64,000 bases of DNA from Perognathus longimembris pacificus (Eukaryota > Chordata > Mammalia > Rodentia > Heteromyidae): the NCBI RefSeq assembly GCF_023159225.1, contig NC_063188.1:35082021-35146020 (forward strand). The letters run 5' to 3'. The notes below the pieces were generated by a model. The model searched no databases and was not told the DNA's origin. It saw only the letters and a list, made by a program, of their open reading frames with translations. The translations under genes were made by a program, and so were the position numbers. This document shows, piece by piece, positions 11,340 through 23,100 of the stretch (its first letter is position 1; the number at the start of each line of letters is the position of its first letter).

Positions 11340-12185
11340 ACAAAAAAAACCTGGAAGCATCACAATATTTGATTTCAAGACATAATCCAGAGCCACAGTG
11401 AACAAAACTTTATTGTACTGGCATAAAAACAGACATCCAGACCAATGGAATAAAATTGAGACTCCCAGAAATATATCTGTGTATCTAAAGTGAACTGATT
11501 CTTGACTAAGTCATCAAAAACAAATATAGAGCAAAGAGCAGCTTCTTCAAAAAATTTTATGGGGGGGCTGGGGATATAGCCTAGTGGCAAGAGTGCTTGC
11601 CTCGTATACATGAGGCCCTGGGTTCAATTCCCCAGCACCACATATACAGAAAACGGCCAGAAGCGGCGCTGTGGCTCAAGTGGCAGAGTGCTAGCCTTGA
11701 GCGGGAAGAAGCCAGGGACAGTGCTCAGGCCCTGAGTCCAAGGCCCAGGACTGGCCAAAAAAAAAAAAAATTATATGGGGGAAAATTGATTATCTATACA
11801 TAGAACATTGAACCTTGCTTCTCACCTTGAGAGAAAATTAATAAAAATGCATTAAAAACCTAGATATAAGACCTGGAACTATGAAAAAATAGAAGAAAAC
11901 ACTGAAGAAATACTTTATTACATCTGTATAGGCAATGATTTTTTTTTCTTGTATAGGGTCACAAATGCACAAGAAGTAAAAGTAAAAAAATAGACAAATG
12001 GAATCACATCAAACTAGCTTCTTTATAGGAAAGGAAACAATCAACAGAGTAAAGAGACAAGTTACAGAATGGGAGAAAACATTTGTCAATTATTCATCTG
12101 ACAAAGGATTAACATCTAGAATATATAAGGAACTGAAAAATATAATTAAAAAACCCATAGTGAAGTCAATTTTAAAAAAGGATAC
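11340..12185 (+). mobile_element. LINE-1 ORF2 fragment (3' coding part)
   Basis: Sense-strand LINE-1 ORF2 remnant in two parts around an inserted SINE. The peptide at 11998-12180 includes the typical ORF2 run [20 protein letters not shown] followed by RIYKELKNI. Stop codons and frameshifts break the frame, so it is dead. Confidence 0.85.
11565..11771 (+). mobile_element. IDL-Geo SINE inside LINE-1
   Basis: Full dimer with an A-tail. Flanks 'attttatgggg' (left) and 'attatatgggg' (right) are an imperfect target duplication. It splits the LINE-1 ORF2 fragment, so it is younger than that copy. Confidence 0.93.
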
Positions 12186-12275
12186 ATTGGGTCTATGGAT
12201 GTAGCTCAGTGGTAAAGCACTTGCTTAACATGCATAAGATCTCATATTCCATCCCCGGTACTGAAAAAAAAAAAG
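12186..12275 (+). mobile_element. ID SINE monomer
   Basis: Stand-alone ID-like unit: 'tctatggatgtagctcagtg', 'ggtaaagcacttgcttaaca', 'tccatccccggtactg', then an A-run. The Geo half is absent, so this is a monomer or the older ID type. Confidence 0.75.
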
Positions 12276-12605
12276 CAGCCAGGCAGACTTACACCTATAA
12301 TCCTGTGTACTTGCAAGGCTAAGCTTGGGAGGATTGCAGTTTAAAGCCAAACTTGGGGAAGAAAAAGTTCCTTTTTGCGATCTCCATCTAATCAGAAAAA
12401 CCTGGATAGTAATGCACACCAGTCATCTCAGCTACTATGGGACACATAAATAAGAGAATAATGGTCAAAACTGTATTAGATAAAAAAAGACTATCTCAAA
12501 AACAAACAGAGCAAAAGGAGTTGAAAGTGTGATTCAAGAGATAGAGCATCTGCCTAGCAAATGCAAAGCCCTGATTCCCAATTCTACTAATGCCAAAAAC
12601 ATATT
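12276..12605 (+). mobile_element. B1-ID composite SINE
   Basis: B1-like head ('cacctataatcctgtgtact ... gaggattgcagtttaaagcc'), A-rich linker and an ID-like tail ('gtgtgattcaagagatagag ... gatagagcatctgcctagca'). It may be two overlapping old copies. Confidence 0.6.
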
Positions 12606-12889
12606 AAAAAGGAAATGATAACGAATAGATACTTTTCAAAAGAAAAAATATGAATCAGAGACTCAAATGTGTACTTGATAGTCTTCCGCGGTCATGCTGT
12701 CTGCCTCATTATTTTGAGAATCATTTTCAAAAGAAATAAATTTTCACAAAAGTTGTATTTTATTTGCCTTCCTAAGAAGGCAGTACATACTTTTTAGATA
12801 AGCAAACAGAAAGCAATCCACAAAAAGATTTAGTTGCCCTTTCTTTCAAATGGTGCCCCTCCTACTTTTGTGTCTTTTATCAACCCTAG

Positions 12890-13060
12890 ATGAAAATATG
12901 CTAGAAAACAGATGCTACTTGTCGTTCTCAATCTGGCTCATTTCATTTAACATGATGATGTCTAATTCTATCCATTTTCCTGCAAATGACATAATTTTGT
13001 TCTTTATGACTGAATAATGCTGTATTGCACATATTCAACACATTTTTTCTCAGGAGGTAA
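12890..13060 (-). mobile_element. LINE-1 fragment, antisense
   Basis: 'ctggctcatttcatttaaca', 'ccattttcctgcaaatgaca' and 'ttctttatgactgaataatg' match the antisense 3' end of LINE-1 ORF2. Confidence 0.7.
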
Positions 13061-14738
13061 ATACAATTACTAATGTCACATGCATGTGTGAAAAGGTCAC
13101 AGTAAATCCCATTAGTTTGTACAATTAATATGTTCTAATGAAAAAAGACAGATAAGAGCCAAAAAAAAAAGATTTAATTGCCTTGACTCCACAACCAAGC
13201 TCCATCACAAAAAATCTTTGCAAGCAGTTATTTTATATATCACTCCAGATAGTTTTCATTTCAAATTTGGTGCAAGAGGAATATGAATCTCCTTTCTTTT
13301 CATCTGTCGATGAGAAGTAAGTATGTTTTATTCATATACTCTATTAGCATACTCTGTTAATGCTTATTGTAACATTAGCTATAGTGGCAAAATAATTGAA
13401 GCTAATTGTATGACCACTAATAGGTAGATGCATAAATAAATTTTAATGTATTAAAATACATCATTATCTCCAGCTGTTAGAGAAGGAATAACTATACCTA
13501 TGTTTATGACTAGAAGGGATATTTGTGATGCGTTATGAAGTGAAATGTACACATACATACAATGGACATTGAGAAAATGTGGATATTAGATTATCTAAAG
13601 TTGGGCGGTGAGGAAGGAAAGGATATACTGCTATGTGAATTTTTTATATTGAATTCCATTGCTTTTAGTGAACACATCAATTTCACAATTCTGGGAGAAT
13701 ATCTGATTACAGATTGGGAAAGATGTACAAATTGAAAAATATATTTTTTCTATTTTAAAAATTATCTTTAATTAGTTGTACCAGGGGTTTTATTTCACAT
13801 GTCAATTTATAAATACAAAAGAATTACTTTTAACATGCTAGAATTTTAGTGGACTTCTGTCATATATACTTTTAATTTTATTTAATATGGATATAAAAAT
13901 AGAACACATTATATGCCATTATCATTTGTGTTTTAAACTTATGGTGAACTCACTAGCCAAGGAAATAAAAAAATAACCTTAACTTTGTATTTAGTACTAT
14001 AAACATAAATATATATTTAACTTCTTAGTTATTTCAGAGAAAAATCTTTATTTATAATTCATGCTTCTTGGTGAAAAGGGCAAAATCATCATTCAATTAC
14101 ATGAATTATAAAATTTTATTTGTTCAAAATTGTCATTGATGACAAACAAAGGTTGAGTAAAATTACTGATTGGGAGATGTTGCATTAACATTTTCAGAAA
14201 CAAAATAAAAGGATGATACCAATAGCTCTTCTGAGAGGCTCTTCATGGTCATTTGCTTGCACTCGCCATGTGTTTCCTCTTCAAATTTCTATTTCAGCAT
14301 GTAATTTTGGAGTAGCTCATAATTACAGAAAATAGCCATTGTTCCACAAATATATGACATTTTAGAAAAATGAAATAGCCTCTGTCATAATAATTTTCTT
14401 CCTGTCAACACGTGGCTATCATCATGGTCTTGTCTGTAATGTATTGTGGGGACTATAACAGTGTCAATATTTTCCTAGTCTGTTAAAGATTGGTAAATGG
14501 CTGAGAAGTGTCATAATGGGGGCATTATAAGTGGTGCTACCATAATGTCCCTGAGATTTGTTTCCCACCGCTTTCACTGGTCATGATCACAGCTTAGTGG
14601 ATCAAAATGTCTGTATTGTGTAGCATATGAAATAATGAATTGCATACTTTCTATGTGCCAGGAACTGTGCTAAGCATTATATTATACAAGTATAATATAA
14701 TTTAAAATCAGGCATTATTTAATTAATTAAGAACCATT
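13061..14738. other. AT-rich intergenic sequence
   Basis: About 1.7 kb with very high A+T and no gene, microsatellite or recent SINE recognised. Weak LINE-1-like motifs appear near 13380-13720 but are too diverged to call. Confidence 0.45.
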
Positions 14739-14945
14739 GGGTTGGGGATATGGCCTAGTGGCAAGAGTGCTTGCCTCATATACATGAGGCCCTGGGTTCA
14801 ATTCCCCAGCACCATATATACAGAAAATGGCCAGAAGTGGCGCTGTGGCTCAAGTGGCAGAGTGCTAGCCTTGAGCAAAAAGAAGCCAGGGACAGTGCTC
14901 AGGCCCTGAGTCCAAGCCCCAGGACTGGCCAAAAGAAAAAAAAAA
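14739..14945 (+). mobile_element. IDL-Geo SINE with target-site duplication
   Basis: Complete dimer from 'gttggggatatggcctagtg' to 'ccaggactggcc' plus an A-rich tail. The duplication aagaaccatt is at 14729-14738 and again just after the tail. Confidence 0.93.
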
Positions 14946-15165
14946 GAACCATTACCTACACTTTAAATCAAGGCACAGAGTTTAGTAAGTGATAGAGCAT
15001 GAATTTGGCTTTGTGATTCATGTGTGCTGTTCAATTATATAAGTTATGTAAGTTTATATCCGTTATTTAAGTTTTACTACTTCCAATAGCATCTGAGGGA
15101 TACATTATTAGAGTTAAATGATATCAGATTAGGTCTTGGCTCTAGCTCTACACATGCAATCTGCT

Positions 15166-15840
15166 TTTTATTTTTCTTCTTTATTGTCAAAGTGAACTAC
15201 AGAGGGGCTATATTTTCATATGTAAGGCAAGTATATTTCTTATCCAGCTTGTCACCTCCTCCTTCATTCCCCTCTTCCCCCCTCCCCACTTCCCCCTCCC
15301 CACGGGTTGTACCTTTGGTTTCCACCTATTGTTTTTTTTTTTTTTTTTTTTTTTTGCCAGTCCTGGGGCTTGGACTCAAGGCCTGAGCACTGTCCCTGGC
15401 TTCTTTTTGCTCAAGGCTATCACTCTGCCACTTGAGCCACACTTCTGGCCTTTTTGTATATATGTGGTTCTGAGGAATCGAACCCAGTGGCAAGCACTCT
15501 TGCCACTAGGCCATATTCCCAGCCTCCACCAATTGGTTTTGTAAGTATCACTATTGCAATGCTTTGTCCTTTTATCCTTTGTCTCTCAATTTTGGTATTC
15601 CCTGTCCCTTCCCTAGTTCCAATACACGTATATGCAGTATCCTGAGTATTATGATCAGTTACAGTGATAGCAGGGGTAAAATCACAGGAAGGGAATAGGA
15701 GAGGGGAAAAAAAGGTACTGTTTCACATGGCATGTTGAAAATAATAACAATGATATACTACTAGTTTCCATAACTTTAAGTAAGCCATTTATTTGTACTG
15801 CTGCTCATAGGGCTTATTGCTATTATTGGATTAGTGTTTA
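15166..15840 (-). mobile_element. LINE-1 3' UTR (antisense), split by SINE
   Basis: Antisense tail of the same LINE-1 lineage as the element at 35485: 'gtcaaagtgaactacagagg', a C-rich/T-rich tract at 15255-15300 and 'ctctcaattttggtattccc'. It continues to about 15840. An IDL-Geo SINE interrupts it at 15331-15528. Confidence 0.8.
15331..15528 (-). mobile_element. IDL-Geo SINE inside LINE-1 tail
   Basis: Long T-run (15332-15355), then 'gccagtcctggggcttggac' through 'ggccatattcccagcc'. A few bases of the ID half are deleted near 15485. The flanks 'ccacctattg' and 'ccaccaattgg' are an imperfect duplication. Confidence 0.92.
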
Positions 15841-15904
15841 CCACAATATCTTTGTCTGTTTTTCATTTGTTGCCCTTGTTCTTTGTTACTATTTTTTACT
15901 TCTA

Positions 15905-16137
15905 CTTTTTTTTTGTCCTTTGTGGGCTTGGACCTGGGTGCTACCCCCGAGCTCTTTTGCTCAAGACTAGCACTCTACCACTATGAGCCACAACGCTACT
16001 TCCTGTTTTCTGGTAGTTAATTGGAGATGTTTCATGGTCTTTCCTGCCAGGAACTGGCTTTGAACCATGCATGATCCTCATATCTCAGCCTTCTGAGTAG
16101 CTAGAATTACAGGCGAGAGTGACCGGTGCCCAGCTTA
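15905..16137 (-). mobile_element. Composite SINE (B1-like head + Geo tail)
   Basis: Complete antisense copy. Geo half: 'cttttgctcaagactagcac ... gagccacaacgctacttcct'. B1-like half: 'tagttaattggagatgtttc ... gaccggtgcccagc'. Confidence 0.82.
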
Positions 16138-16261
16138 ATTTTTTTTTTTTTTACTTTTGTAGTTTTGAACATTTTAAATGATTTGTTTTTTTTTTTTTGC
16201 CCTTTATCAATTACACCTCATTTTGTATATTTCAAGTATCTTTCAAACAACACTATACCAT

Positions 16262-16369
16262 TTCACAGGTAGTGCTAGTATTCTGATATTACAAATTAAC
16301 CCTAATTTCTTTGGCTTCACAGGTAGTGCTAGTATTCTGATATTACAAATTAACCCTAATTTCTTTGTT
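16262..16369. repeat. 54-bp tandem duplication
   Basis: Two direct copies of a 54-base unit that starts 'ttcacaggtagtgctagtat' (16262-16315 and 16316-16369), almost identical. It is a recent local duplication. Confidence 0.93.
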
Positions 16370-16394
16370 TTTTTTTTTCCCCCTGAAAATTAGA

Positions 16395-16530
16395 GATTAA
16401 GTGCCTCATGAACTACTTGTTGATTAATTGATTAATGTTTCATGGGCTTTTCTGCCTGGGTTGGTATTGAACAGTGGTCCTCAGTTCTCAGCTCTCCTCT
16501 GAAGCTAGGATTACAGGTGAAGGCCACAGT
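16395..16530 (-). mobile_element. B1-like SINE half, antisense
   Basis: 'catgggcttttctgcctggg', 'cagttctcagctctcctctg' and 'gctaggattacaggtgaagg' match the antisense head of the B1-like/Geo family. The Geo tail is missing or unrecognisable. Confidence 0.6.
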
Positions 16531-16724
16531 ATTTTGTAAAAAATAATCCTAATTTCAGACCTACATAATTTTCCTTCTCTGTAAGTAAATGCTTGTAAGA
16601 GTTCTTGCAAAACAGGTCTGCCAGCTTAAAAATGCCCTTCATTTTTGTTTTGTTTTCAGAAAGTGTATATTTTTCCTCTACTTTTGAAGAATAATATTTC
16701 CAGGTAAAAAATTCTAAGTTGGTG

Positions 16725-16830
16725 GAAATGCCGCTGTGGCTCAAGTGGTAGAGCACTAGCCTTGAGCTGACGAGCTCAGGGACAGCAGCCAGGCCCAGAG
16801 TTCAAGCCCCACAACTGACAAAATAATTTC
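16725..16830 (+). mobile_element. Geo half alone
   Basis: 'gccgctgtggctcaagtggt ... gccttgagctgacgagctca ... gttcaagccccacaactgac'. Only the Geo half is present, and it is 5'-truncated. Confidence 0.7.
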
Positions 16831-17104
16831 TAAGTTGGTGATTTATATTTCAGCATTCAAAAAGTGTCATTTTACTCTCTTCTTGCTTGTAAAGTTGAAG
16901 AGAATTTCAGTGGAATTCTTCTTGTTTCTCCTTCATAAGCAAAGAGGTTTCAATCCAGCTTCCTTGGGGATGTTTTCTTTTTCTTTGATGTTCTGTAATT
17001 TGAAAATTGCATGACTAGTTGTAAGGCGTTTACTATTGTTACTACTTTGTGGCCTCTCAGCTTCCTCAGTCAATAGTTTGTTGGTTGGCATTAGAGTTCT
17101 TTTT

Positions 17105-17271
17105 TTTTTTATTTTCAGGGCCTGAGCACTTTTCCTGAGCTTCTTTTTCTTTACCATTTGAGCCACAGTGCCACTTTCAGCCTTTTCTGTTTATATGGTA
17201 CTAAGGAATCAAACCCAGGGTTTCATGAATGCAAGGCAAGCACTCTACCACTAAGCCACATTCCCAGCCAA
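17105..17271 (-). mobile_element. IDL-Geo SINE, slightly shortened
   Basis: Antisense dimer lacking the first part of the Geo end ('cagggcctgagcacttttcc ... ccacattcccagcc'). The flanking sequence 'gcattagagttcttttttt' (left, near 17087) and 'gcattagggttcttttttt' (right, near 17272) is a target-site duplication with one change. Confidence 0.85.
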
Positions 17272-17457
17272 GCATTAGGGTTCTTTTTTTATGCCTTCCT
17301 TGTTACTAGTTTATTTAAAGCAAACATGATAATACAGAGAAGAGACTGAGGTGGCAGCTGCCCAGAATCTTTGTGGGTTACAGATGCAAAAGAGGTGGAG
17401 ACGAGTCTTTTGATCCCACACTTCAGTAACAGACAAGTCACGTCAGCTGCATAAATA
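17272..17457. other. Unidentified flank of tandem duplication
   Basis: Contains 'gaggtggcagctgcccagaa'. It could be an LTR remnant, but I cannot assign a family. Confidence 0.3.
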
Positions 17458-18143
17458 CAGAGAGAACATAAGACACAAGACATTTCACAGCTTTAAGCAT
17501 TAGGGTTCTTAATCATGAATAATTTCAAATACTTCTCATGTTATTTTCTCTTGCTCCTTCTTCTATACCTATCATGTATAGGTATACTATTTCCTGGATA
17601 TTTTGTTATTCTTTCCAGTCTTTTCTCTTATTGATTTTTTTGTTGAATTTAATACCAGAAATTCACTCCTCCGAACTCAATAGAAATTCACAAATATTGA
17701 GAGCAGGGTTTTACACAAAAGGAAGTAAAGGTTTGTTAATTTTGCAAGACAAAATAAGCTGCAATGAGCTACTCTCTCAGAAGGTACAGTCTTAATCCCA
17801 CAGAGAGAACATAAGACACAAGACATTTCACAGCTTTAAGCATTAGTGTTCTTAATCATGAATAATTTCAAATACTTCTCATGTTATTTTCTCTTGCTCC
17901 TTCTTCTATACCTAGCATGTATAGGTATACTATTTCCTGGATATTTTGTTATTCTTTCCAGTCTTTTCTCTTATTGATTTTTTTGTTGAATTTAATACCA
18001 GAAATTCACTCCTCCGAACTCAATAGAAATTCACAAATATTGAGAGCAGGGTTTTACACAAAAGGAAGTAAAGGTTTGTTAATTTTGCAAGACAAAATAA
18101 GCTGCAATGAGCTACTCTCTCAGAAGGTACAGTCTTAATCCCA
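17458..18143. repeat. 343-bp direct tandem duplication
   Basis: Unit 1 (17458-17800) and unit 2 (17801-18143) start 'cagagagaacataagacac' and end 'cttaatccca'. Only a couple of substitutions are seen (agggttc/agtgttc and cctatcatg/cctagcatg). The identical 85-codon open frames at 17538 and 17881 are by-products of the duplication and have no recognised domain. High identity means a recent event. Confidence 0.95.
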
Positions 18144-18689
18144 AGGAGAAGAGCAGCATCTGAGGGGAAAAAGCCCAGGGCTATGGCCTCTATAAGCAGG
18201 TACTGAGGCAAGACTTTGGGCCAGATGGCAGACTTGGATCTGCTTGTTTCCCAGTATACTGATGTTAATCTCCAGTTCTATTTCTTGCTGTCCTGTATGT
18301 TCCTTCACTCCTGTGGTCAGAAGATAGAGAAAAGCTTGCTAATGACCTAGCGTGGAGCTGAAAGATGTTCTTGACTTTCTGTGCATATAGAAATGTATCT
18401 ACATACAGGACAAGGGAAGAGAGAAAAGATCAAGACAAAGAAAAGAAGAAAGAATGTTTACACTTGCAAACATTTGGTTTTGAGAGAAAAACTTGGGTAA
18501 TTGAAATTAAGATGATTAGCAGAATTATTTAGTTATTTGGCTTAAACTTCAGTTGTATCTTTATGTCTATTACCATTACTGTCTTTATTGAGATATCTTT
18601 AATCACAGAGATTCCTTACTCAGCAGTATTGTCTGCTGAAAACAATGCTACCAGCTGATTGTGGTGTTGCTTACTGATCATCCAAAACT
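18144..18689. other. Intergenic, nothing recognised
   Basis: Mixed composition. The first 100 bases continue the sequence of the duplicated unit and may be an old LTR; no family can be assigned. Confidence 0.4.
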
Positions 18690-18935
18690 AAAGGGAAATA
18701 CAATGGCTGGGTGTGGTGATACATCTCTGTCATTCCAGTGACCTGGGATAAACAAATAGGAGGATACAGTTCTGATAGGCCCAGGCATAAAATGAGATCT
18801 TATTAAAAAAATAAGTATAAAAAAGGCCCAGGGAGTGACACAAGTGGTAGAATGGAGTCTAGAAAGCATAAAGCTCTGAATTCAAGCTCCAGGGCCATAT
18901 CTGCTTCTCTACCCCCACCAAAAAGTCTACAAAAG
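18690..18935 (+). mobile_element. B1-ID composite SINE, old
   Basis: Head 'aatggctgggtgtggtgata ... cagtgacctgggataaaca', A-rich linker, then an ID-like tail ('gtgacacaagtggtagaatg ... gaattcaagctccagggc'). Confidence 0.6.
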
Positions 18936-20034
18936 GCATTCTTCATGTCAGTTATGTTGGTTTTCGTTTCTAGAATTTCTTTTCTATTATTAGAACTATA
19001 CCTTTCATTTTATTCTCATTTAGTCCTGTATGTTGTATTCTTTATCCAGTAAAGCACTTTGCAGCTTGATAAATTTTGTTTTAAATTCCCAGAGTGATAA
19101 TTTCAGTGTAATTGTCATATCTCAGACTGATGCTAATGCTTGGTTTCTCTCTTCAAGTTAGGTTTCTTTATTTTCAGTATTTCTTGTACTTTTTGTAATG
19201 CAGGGAATTAAGACCATGCTAAGTGAGTGCTTAAACTCTGAACCATATCCCCAGCCAATTTTTAGTAACTGAACAATATATATTAGGTAAAAGGAAGTGC
19301 TGTACATAGGCCTTTAGTAATGTGATGACAGGGTTTGGAGGGAGAGAAATGTTCTACTGTATTAGGAGTAAGTTTTAGCCCATTTTTAAGCTTATATCAC
19401 TGGACTGTGCCGTGTTTCTCAAATCTTCCACCTATGGAGGTACAATGAGAGCTAGAGCCATCTGGATTTGTGTAGGCCCCTTCTCCTGGGTCAGTGGGCT
19501 ATGATAAAAAGCCAAAAGTTGAGCTCTGGTAAATAATTTTCTCTTATGGGAAGGCCTTGCCAGAATGCTCTGGTGTATTTCCCAACCTGCAGGCAGAAGC
19601 ATTCTAGGATTTTTCTCTGATCTATAGTGAGAACTTGATGAAGGTCCTGGAGGTGAGTGTATAACACAATTCCTGGGCCATTCAAAATTCTCTGCCAATG
19701 GCCTCAAGCAGCAGAACAGAAACATTACTTATCTGATCTGTCATGTGCCACATGATTTTGCTGGACTTCTATGGCCTGCAGGCTGGACATTTCCCACCTT
19801 ACTAGTTTTGATAATAATGGTAAGATATGACACAATTATGTTTTCATCATCTTATTGTTTGGAAATATGTCTACGGCTTACATGTATCATGCAAATGCTT
19901 GGATTTCCACATGTGAACTTACAGGTGACTCTAAACTACCACACTTCCATCCCAACTACATATGTCCTTTTAGCAAAAGTACACATGTTCTCTCACCTAA
20001 TCTCTCAAGATTTTTATATTCAGAAAACACCATA
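18936..20034. other. Intergenic; ID fragment
   Basis: Contains an antisense ID-like piece at about 19195-19257 ('aaccatatccccagcc'). The 19300-19740 stretch looks like an old LTR or DNA transposon, but I cannot name it. No gene. Confidence 0.4.
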
Positions 20035-20275
20035 TTAGCTGAGCACTGATGGCTCACGTCTATAATCTGAGCTACTCAGGAGTCTGAGATCTGAGGATTA
20101 TGGTTCAAGCTATCCTGGGCAAGAAAGCCCATGACAATCTTATGTCCAATTAACCATCAATAAGCTGGGAGTAGAGCTGTGGTTCAAATGGTACAGTACT
20201 AGCCTTGAGTAAAAAAAAAACCTAAAGGACATTGTGCAGGTCCCAAGTTCAAGTCCTAGTACTAGTATAAATAAA
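20035..20275 (+). mobile_element. Composite SINE (B1-like head + Geo tail)
   Basis: 'gatggctcacgtctataatc ... ggagtctgagatctgaggat', 'cccatgacaatcttatgtcc', 'gctgggagtagagctgtggt ... gttcaagtcctagtactagt', then an A-rich end. Confidence 0.8.
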
Positions 20276-21412
20276 TAAGCAAACCAAACCAAATTAAATA
20301 ATGATGCAATCCAAAATCCGAATCTACATGCAGAATGTATGGAGAAAGAGCACTGGTTTTATATAATACTCTCACAAAAGGCTACCTGTAGTTCAAATAC
20401 AAGGTGATTCAATTTGCATAAATTTAATTTACTCAGAGCATTTTCATAATGTTGCTATTATATGTGAACAAAAGTCCATAATGTTATTTCTCCAGTCTCG
20501 GCAAGCCACTTCTCCTGTGCCTTGCTCCTATTACATGCATTAGCAGAGATCCATCAGAGTTTCTGGCACCTGATGTTGTAATGGGACCAAATGCTTTAAC
20601 ATGTTCACACTAAAGTTTTAGCTGAATAACTAACTCACTTTGCTAGCTATCCTGCTTTCAATTTTGCAAGTAGTTATTTCACCAAAAGTCTTAAAGAGAC
20701 ATTCATTTTTCTGTTCTTTCTCTTTGCCTTTGATGTCCACCATTCCTTATTTGCAAATAAAGAAGACCTTTTCAGCTCCAGATATAGAATTAAAGGAACA
20801 TTCAGGATAGCAAGAGAGACCTAGTGCCAGAGACTAGCATCAGTACATTGGAAAATAAGCAGATCCACAACCACAGTTTGGCCCAAAGTTCTCCTCAGCG
20901 CCCATATTCCTGGGCTGACCCTTCAAATCCTGCCCTTCCGTTGGAACTACAACTCCAGCTTCTGAGATAGCAGCTCATTGCAGCTCTCATTTTGCATGGA
21001 CAATTCAGCAAATGTTCACTTCCTTTGCTCTAAACTCTGCTCTCACATTACTTGTGAAACTTCAGTGAGATCAGGGGATCAAATTGATAGTATCAAATTG
21101 CGTATTGAATTTTGCAGAGGAAAAAACTGGGATTGCAGGCAGGAAGCACATTCTTCATTAGGAAGTGGCCAAAATGACCAGCAAAATTATTGAAAAACGT
21201 CAAAAAATATATCAGAACCTTTCAAGGCACTCACTTTTCCAATGGTTCTGTATCCTAACTGGAGATCACAGGCCATATGAAGAAGAAAATCAAAGGAAAA
21301 GATGTGAACTTCATCGTGACTTCAGAGTACAATCATGTCTTTGGTAAACTAGATTTGCCTTAAAGGCAAAATCAGTGTTCAGATTACTTAAAGATGGAAG
21401 TGGAAGCTCATG

Positions 21413-21414
<2 letters not shown>
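20276..21414. other. Intergenic, nothing recognised
   Basis: Ordinary sequence. The open frames at 20978-21347 have no family features. Confidence 0.4.

Positions 21415-21490
<76 letters not shown>
21415..21490. repeat. (TC)n microsatellite
   Basis: About 37 uninterrupted TC units. Confidence 0.98.
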
Positions 21491-21492
<2 letters not shown>

Positions 21493-21498
21493 GTCTTT

Positions 21499-21703
21499 TT
21501 TTTTTTTTTTTTGCCAGTCCTGGGCCTTGGACTCAGGGCCTGAGCACTGTCCCTGGCTTCTTCCCGCTCAAGGCTAGCACTCTACCACTTGAGCCACAGC
21601 GCCGCTTCTGGCCGTTTTCTGTATATGGGGTGCTGGGGAATCGAACCTAGGGCCTCGTGTATCCGAGGCAGGCACTCTTGCCACTAGGCTATATCCCCAG
21701 CCC
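21499..21703 (-). mobile_element. IDL-Geo SINE at the microsatellite edge
   Basis: Young antisense dimer ('gccagtcctgggccttggac ... ggctatatccccagcc'). The target duplication ctctctggtgtctttt lies at 21483-21498 and 21704-21719, so it inserted at the end of the TC repeat. Confidence 0.95.
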
Positions 21704-21784
21704 TCTCTGGTGTCTTTTGAACTCAGGACCTCATGCTTCATAGACAGGAACTCTCTCACTTGAACTATACCCCCCCCCCCCAGA

Positions 21785-21950
21785 CCTCATGATCATGGTT
21801 CCAAGCCATTTTGGGCAAGAAAGTCTCCTAATTGACCAGAAAAAAGCTGGGAGTGGAGCTATGGATCCAAAGAAGAATATCAGCCTTGAGTGAAGAAGCT
21901 CAGGGACAGTCCTGAGGCCCTGAGTTCTAGCTCCAGTACTGGCACTAGCA
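21785..21950 (+). mobile_element. Composite SINE, 5'-truncated
   Basis: 'gatcatggttccaagccatt', 'gctgggagtggagctatgga', 'gccttgagtgaagaagctca' and 'gttctagctccagtactggc', followed by a short CT microsatellite to 21979. Confidence 0.75.
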
Positions 21951-22464
21951 TATTCTCTCTCTCTCTCTTTCTCTCTCTCATGCACACATTAAAACACTGC
22001 TTTGTGAAACACTGATAAGACAAACAATCGAAGGAGAGTAAATATTTGCAAAAGAGTATTTTGAGAAAGGACTCTTCTCTGAAATATTTAAAGAAGCTTT
22101 AAAATTCATCAAAAAGAAAATAAATAACCCAATTAAAAATAGGTAAAAGGCCTGAAGTAAAACTTCACAACGAAGATATGCAGATGGTTCAGAAGCATAT
22201 GAAGAGTGCTTTTCCTCCTATGTCCACAGCGATATGCAAATTCAAACAGCAAGGAGATAGGATGCTCCATTCATTAGTCAAAATTCACAATATACACACC
22301 TTCAAAGACTGGCAAGAATGTGAAGCAGCCTGAAATCTCCTTCATTGCTGTTAGAATTGGAAACTAGTAGAGCAATTTGAAAGAGAATTGGGCAGTCACC
22401 ACAAACCTTATAAATATTCTCATCCACAGTATTCTGCAATGATGTTCCTTAGTGTTTACCCAAA

Positions 22465-22675
22465 TCATTATATTTTTGTTTCTGCTTTGAGGCTTGAACT
22501 CATGGACTTGATTTCATTCAAGGCTTATATTCTACCACTTGAGCTACATGTCCACTTACAGCGTTTTACTTGTTAATTAGAGATTACTATCTTGATTTTA
22601 TCTGCCTGGGCTAGTTTCAAAGTACATTCTCAGATCTCAGCCTCCTGAGCAGCCAGGATTATAGGTACCCAAATA
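22465..22675 (-). mobile_element. Composite SINE inside LINE-1
   Basis: Antisense Geo half ('ttgaggcttgaactcatgga ... cacttgagctacatgtccac') then B1-like half ('agatctcagcctcctgagca ... aggattataggtaccc'). Confidence 0.78.
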
Positions 22676-22893
22676 ACATGATAGCTTACATTCATACAGA
22701 AACATTTTACATGGCTGTTTATAGCAGCTTTATTCATAATTGTCAACATTTGGAAGCAGTTGGTGAATAGATAAACCATGTCATCTTCAGACAATGTGAT
22801 ATTAGTCTGACCTAAAATGTAAGAAAATCCTGTGATTTGTGACACATAGGTGAACAAAAGGGATTATGCTATGTAGAATGAAATGGGCCTGAT

Positions 22894-23100
22894 GGGCTGG
22901 GGATATAGCCTAGTGGCAAGAGTGCCTGCCTCGGATACACGAGGCCCTAGGTTCGATTTCCCAGCACCACATATACAGAAAACGGCCAGAAGCGGCGCTG
23001 TGGCTCAAGTGGCAGAGTGCTAGCCTTGAGCGGGAAGAAGCCAGGGACAGTGCTCAGGCCCTGAGTCCAAGGCCCAGGACTGGCCAAAAAAAAAAAAAAA
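22894..23100 (+). mobile_element. IDL-Geo SINE inside LINE-1
   Basis: Full young dimer with an A-tail. The target duplication agaatgaaatgggcctg flanks it (about 22876-22892 and 23104-23120). Confidence 0.95.

Noticed and set aside
17538..18138. Two identical 85-codon frames
   Set aside because: They are products of the 343-bp duplication and lie in non-coding DNA; duplication alone explains the identity.
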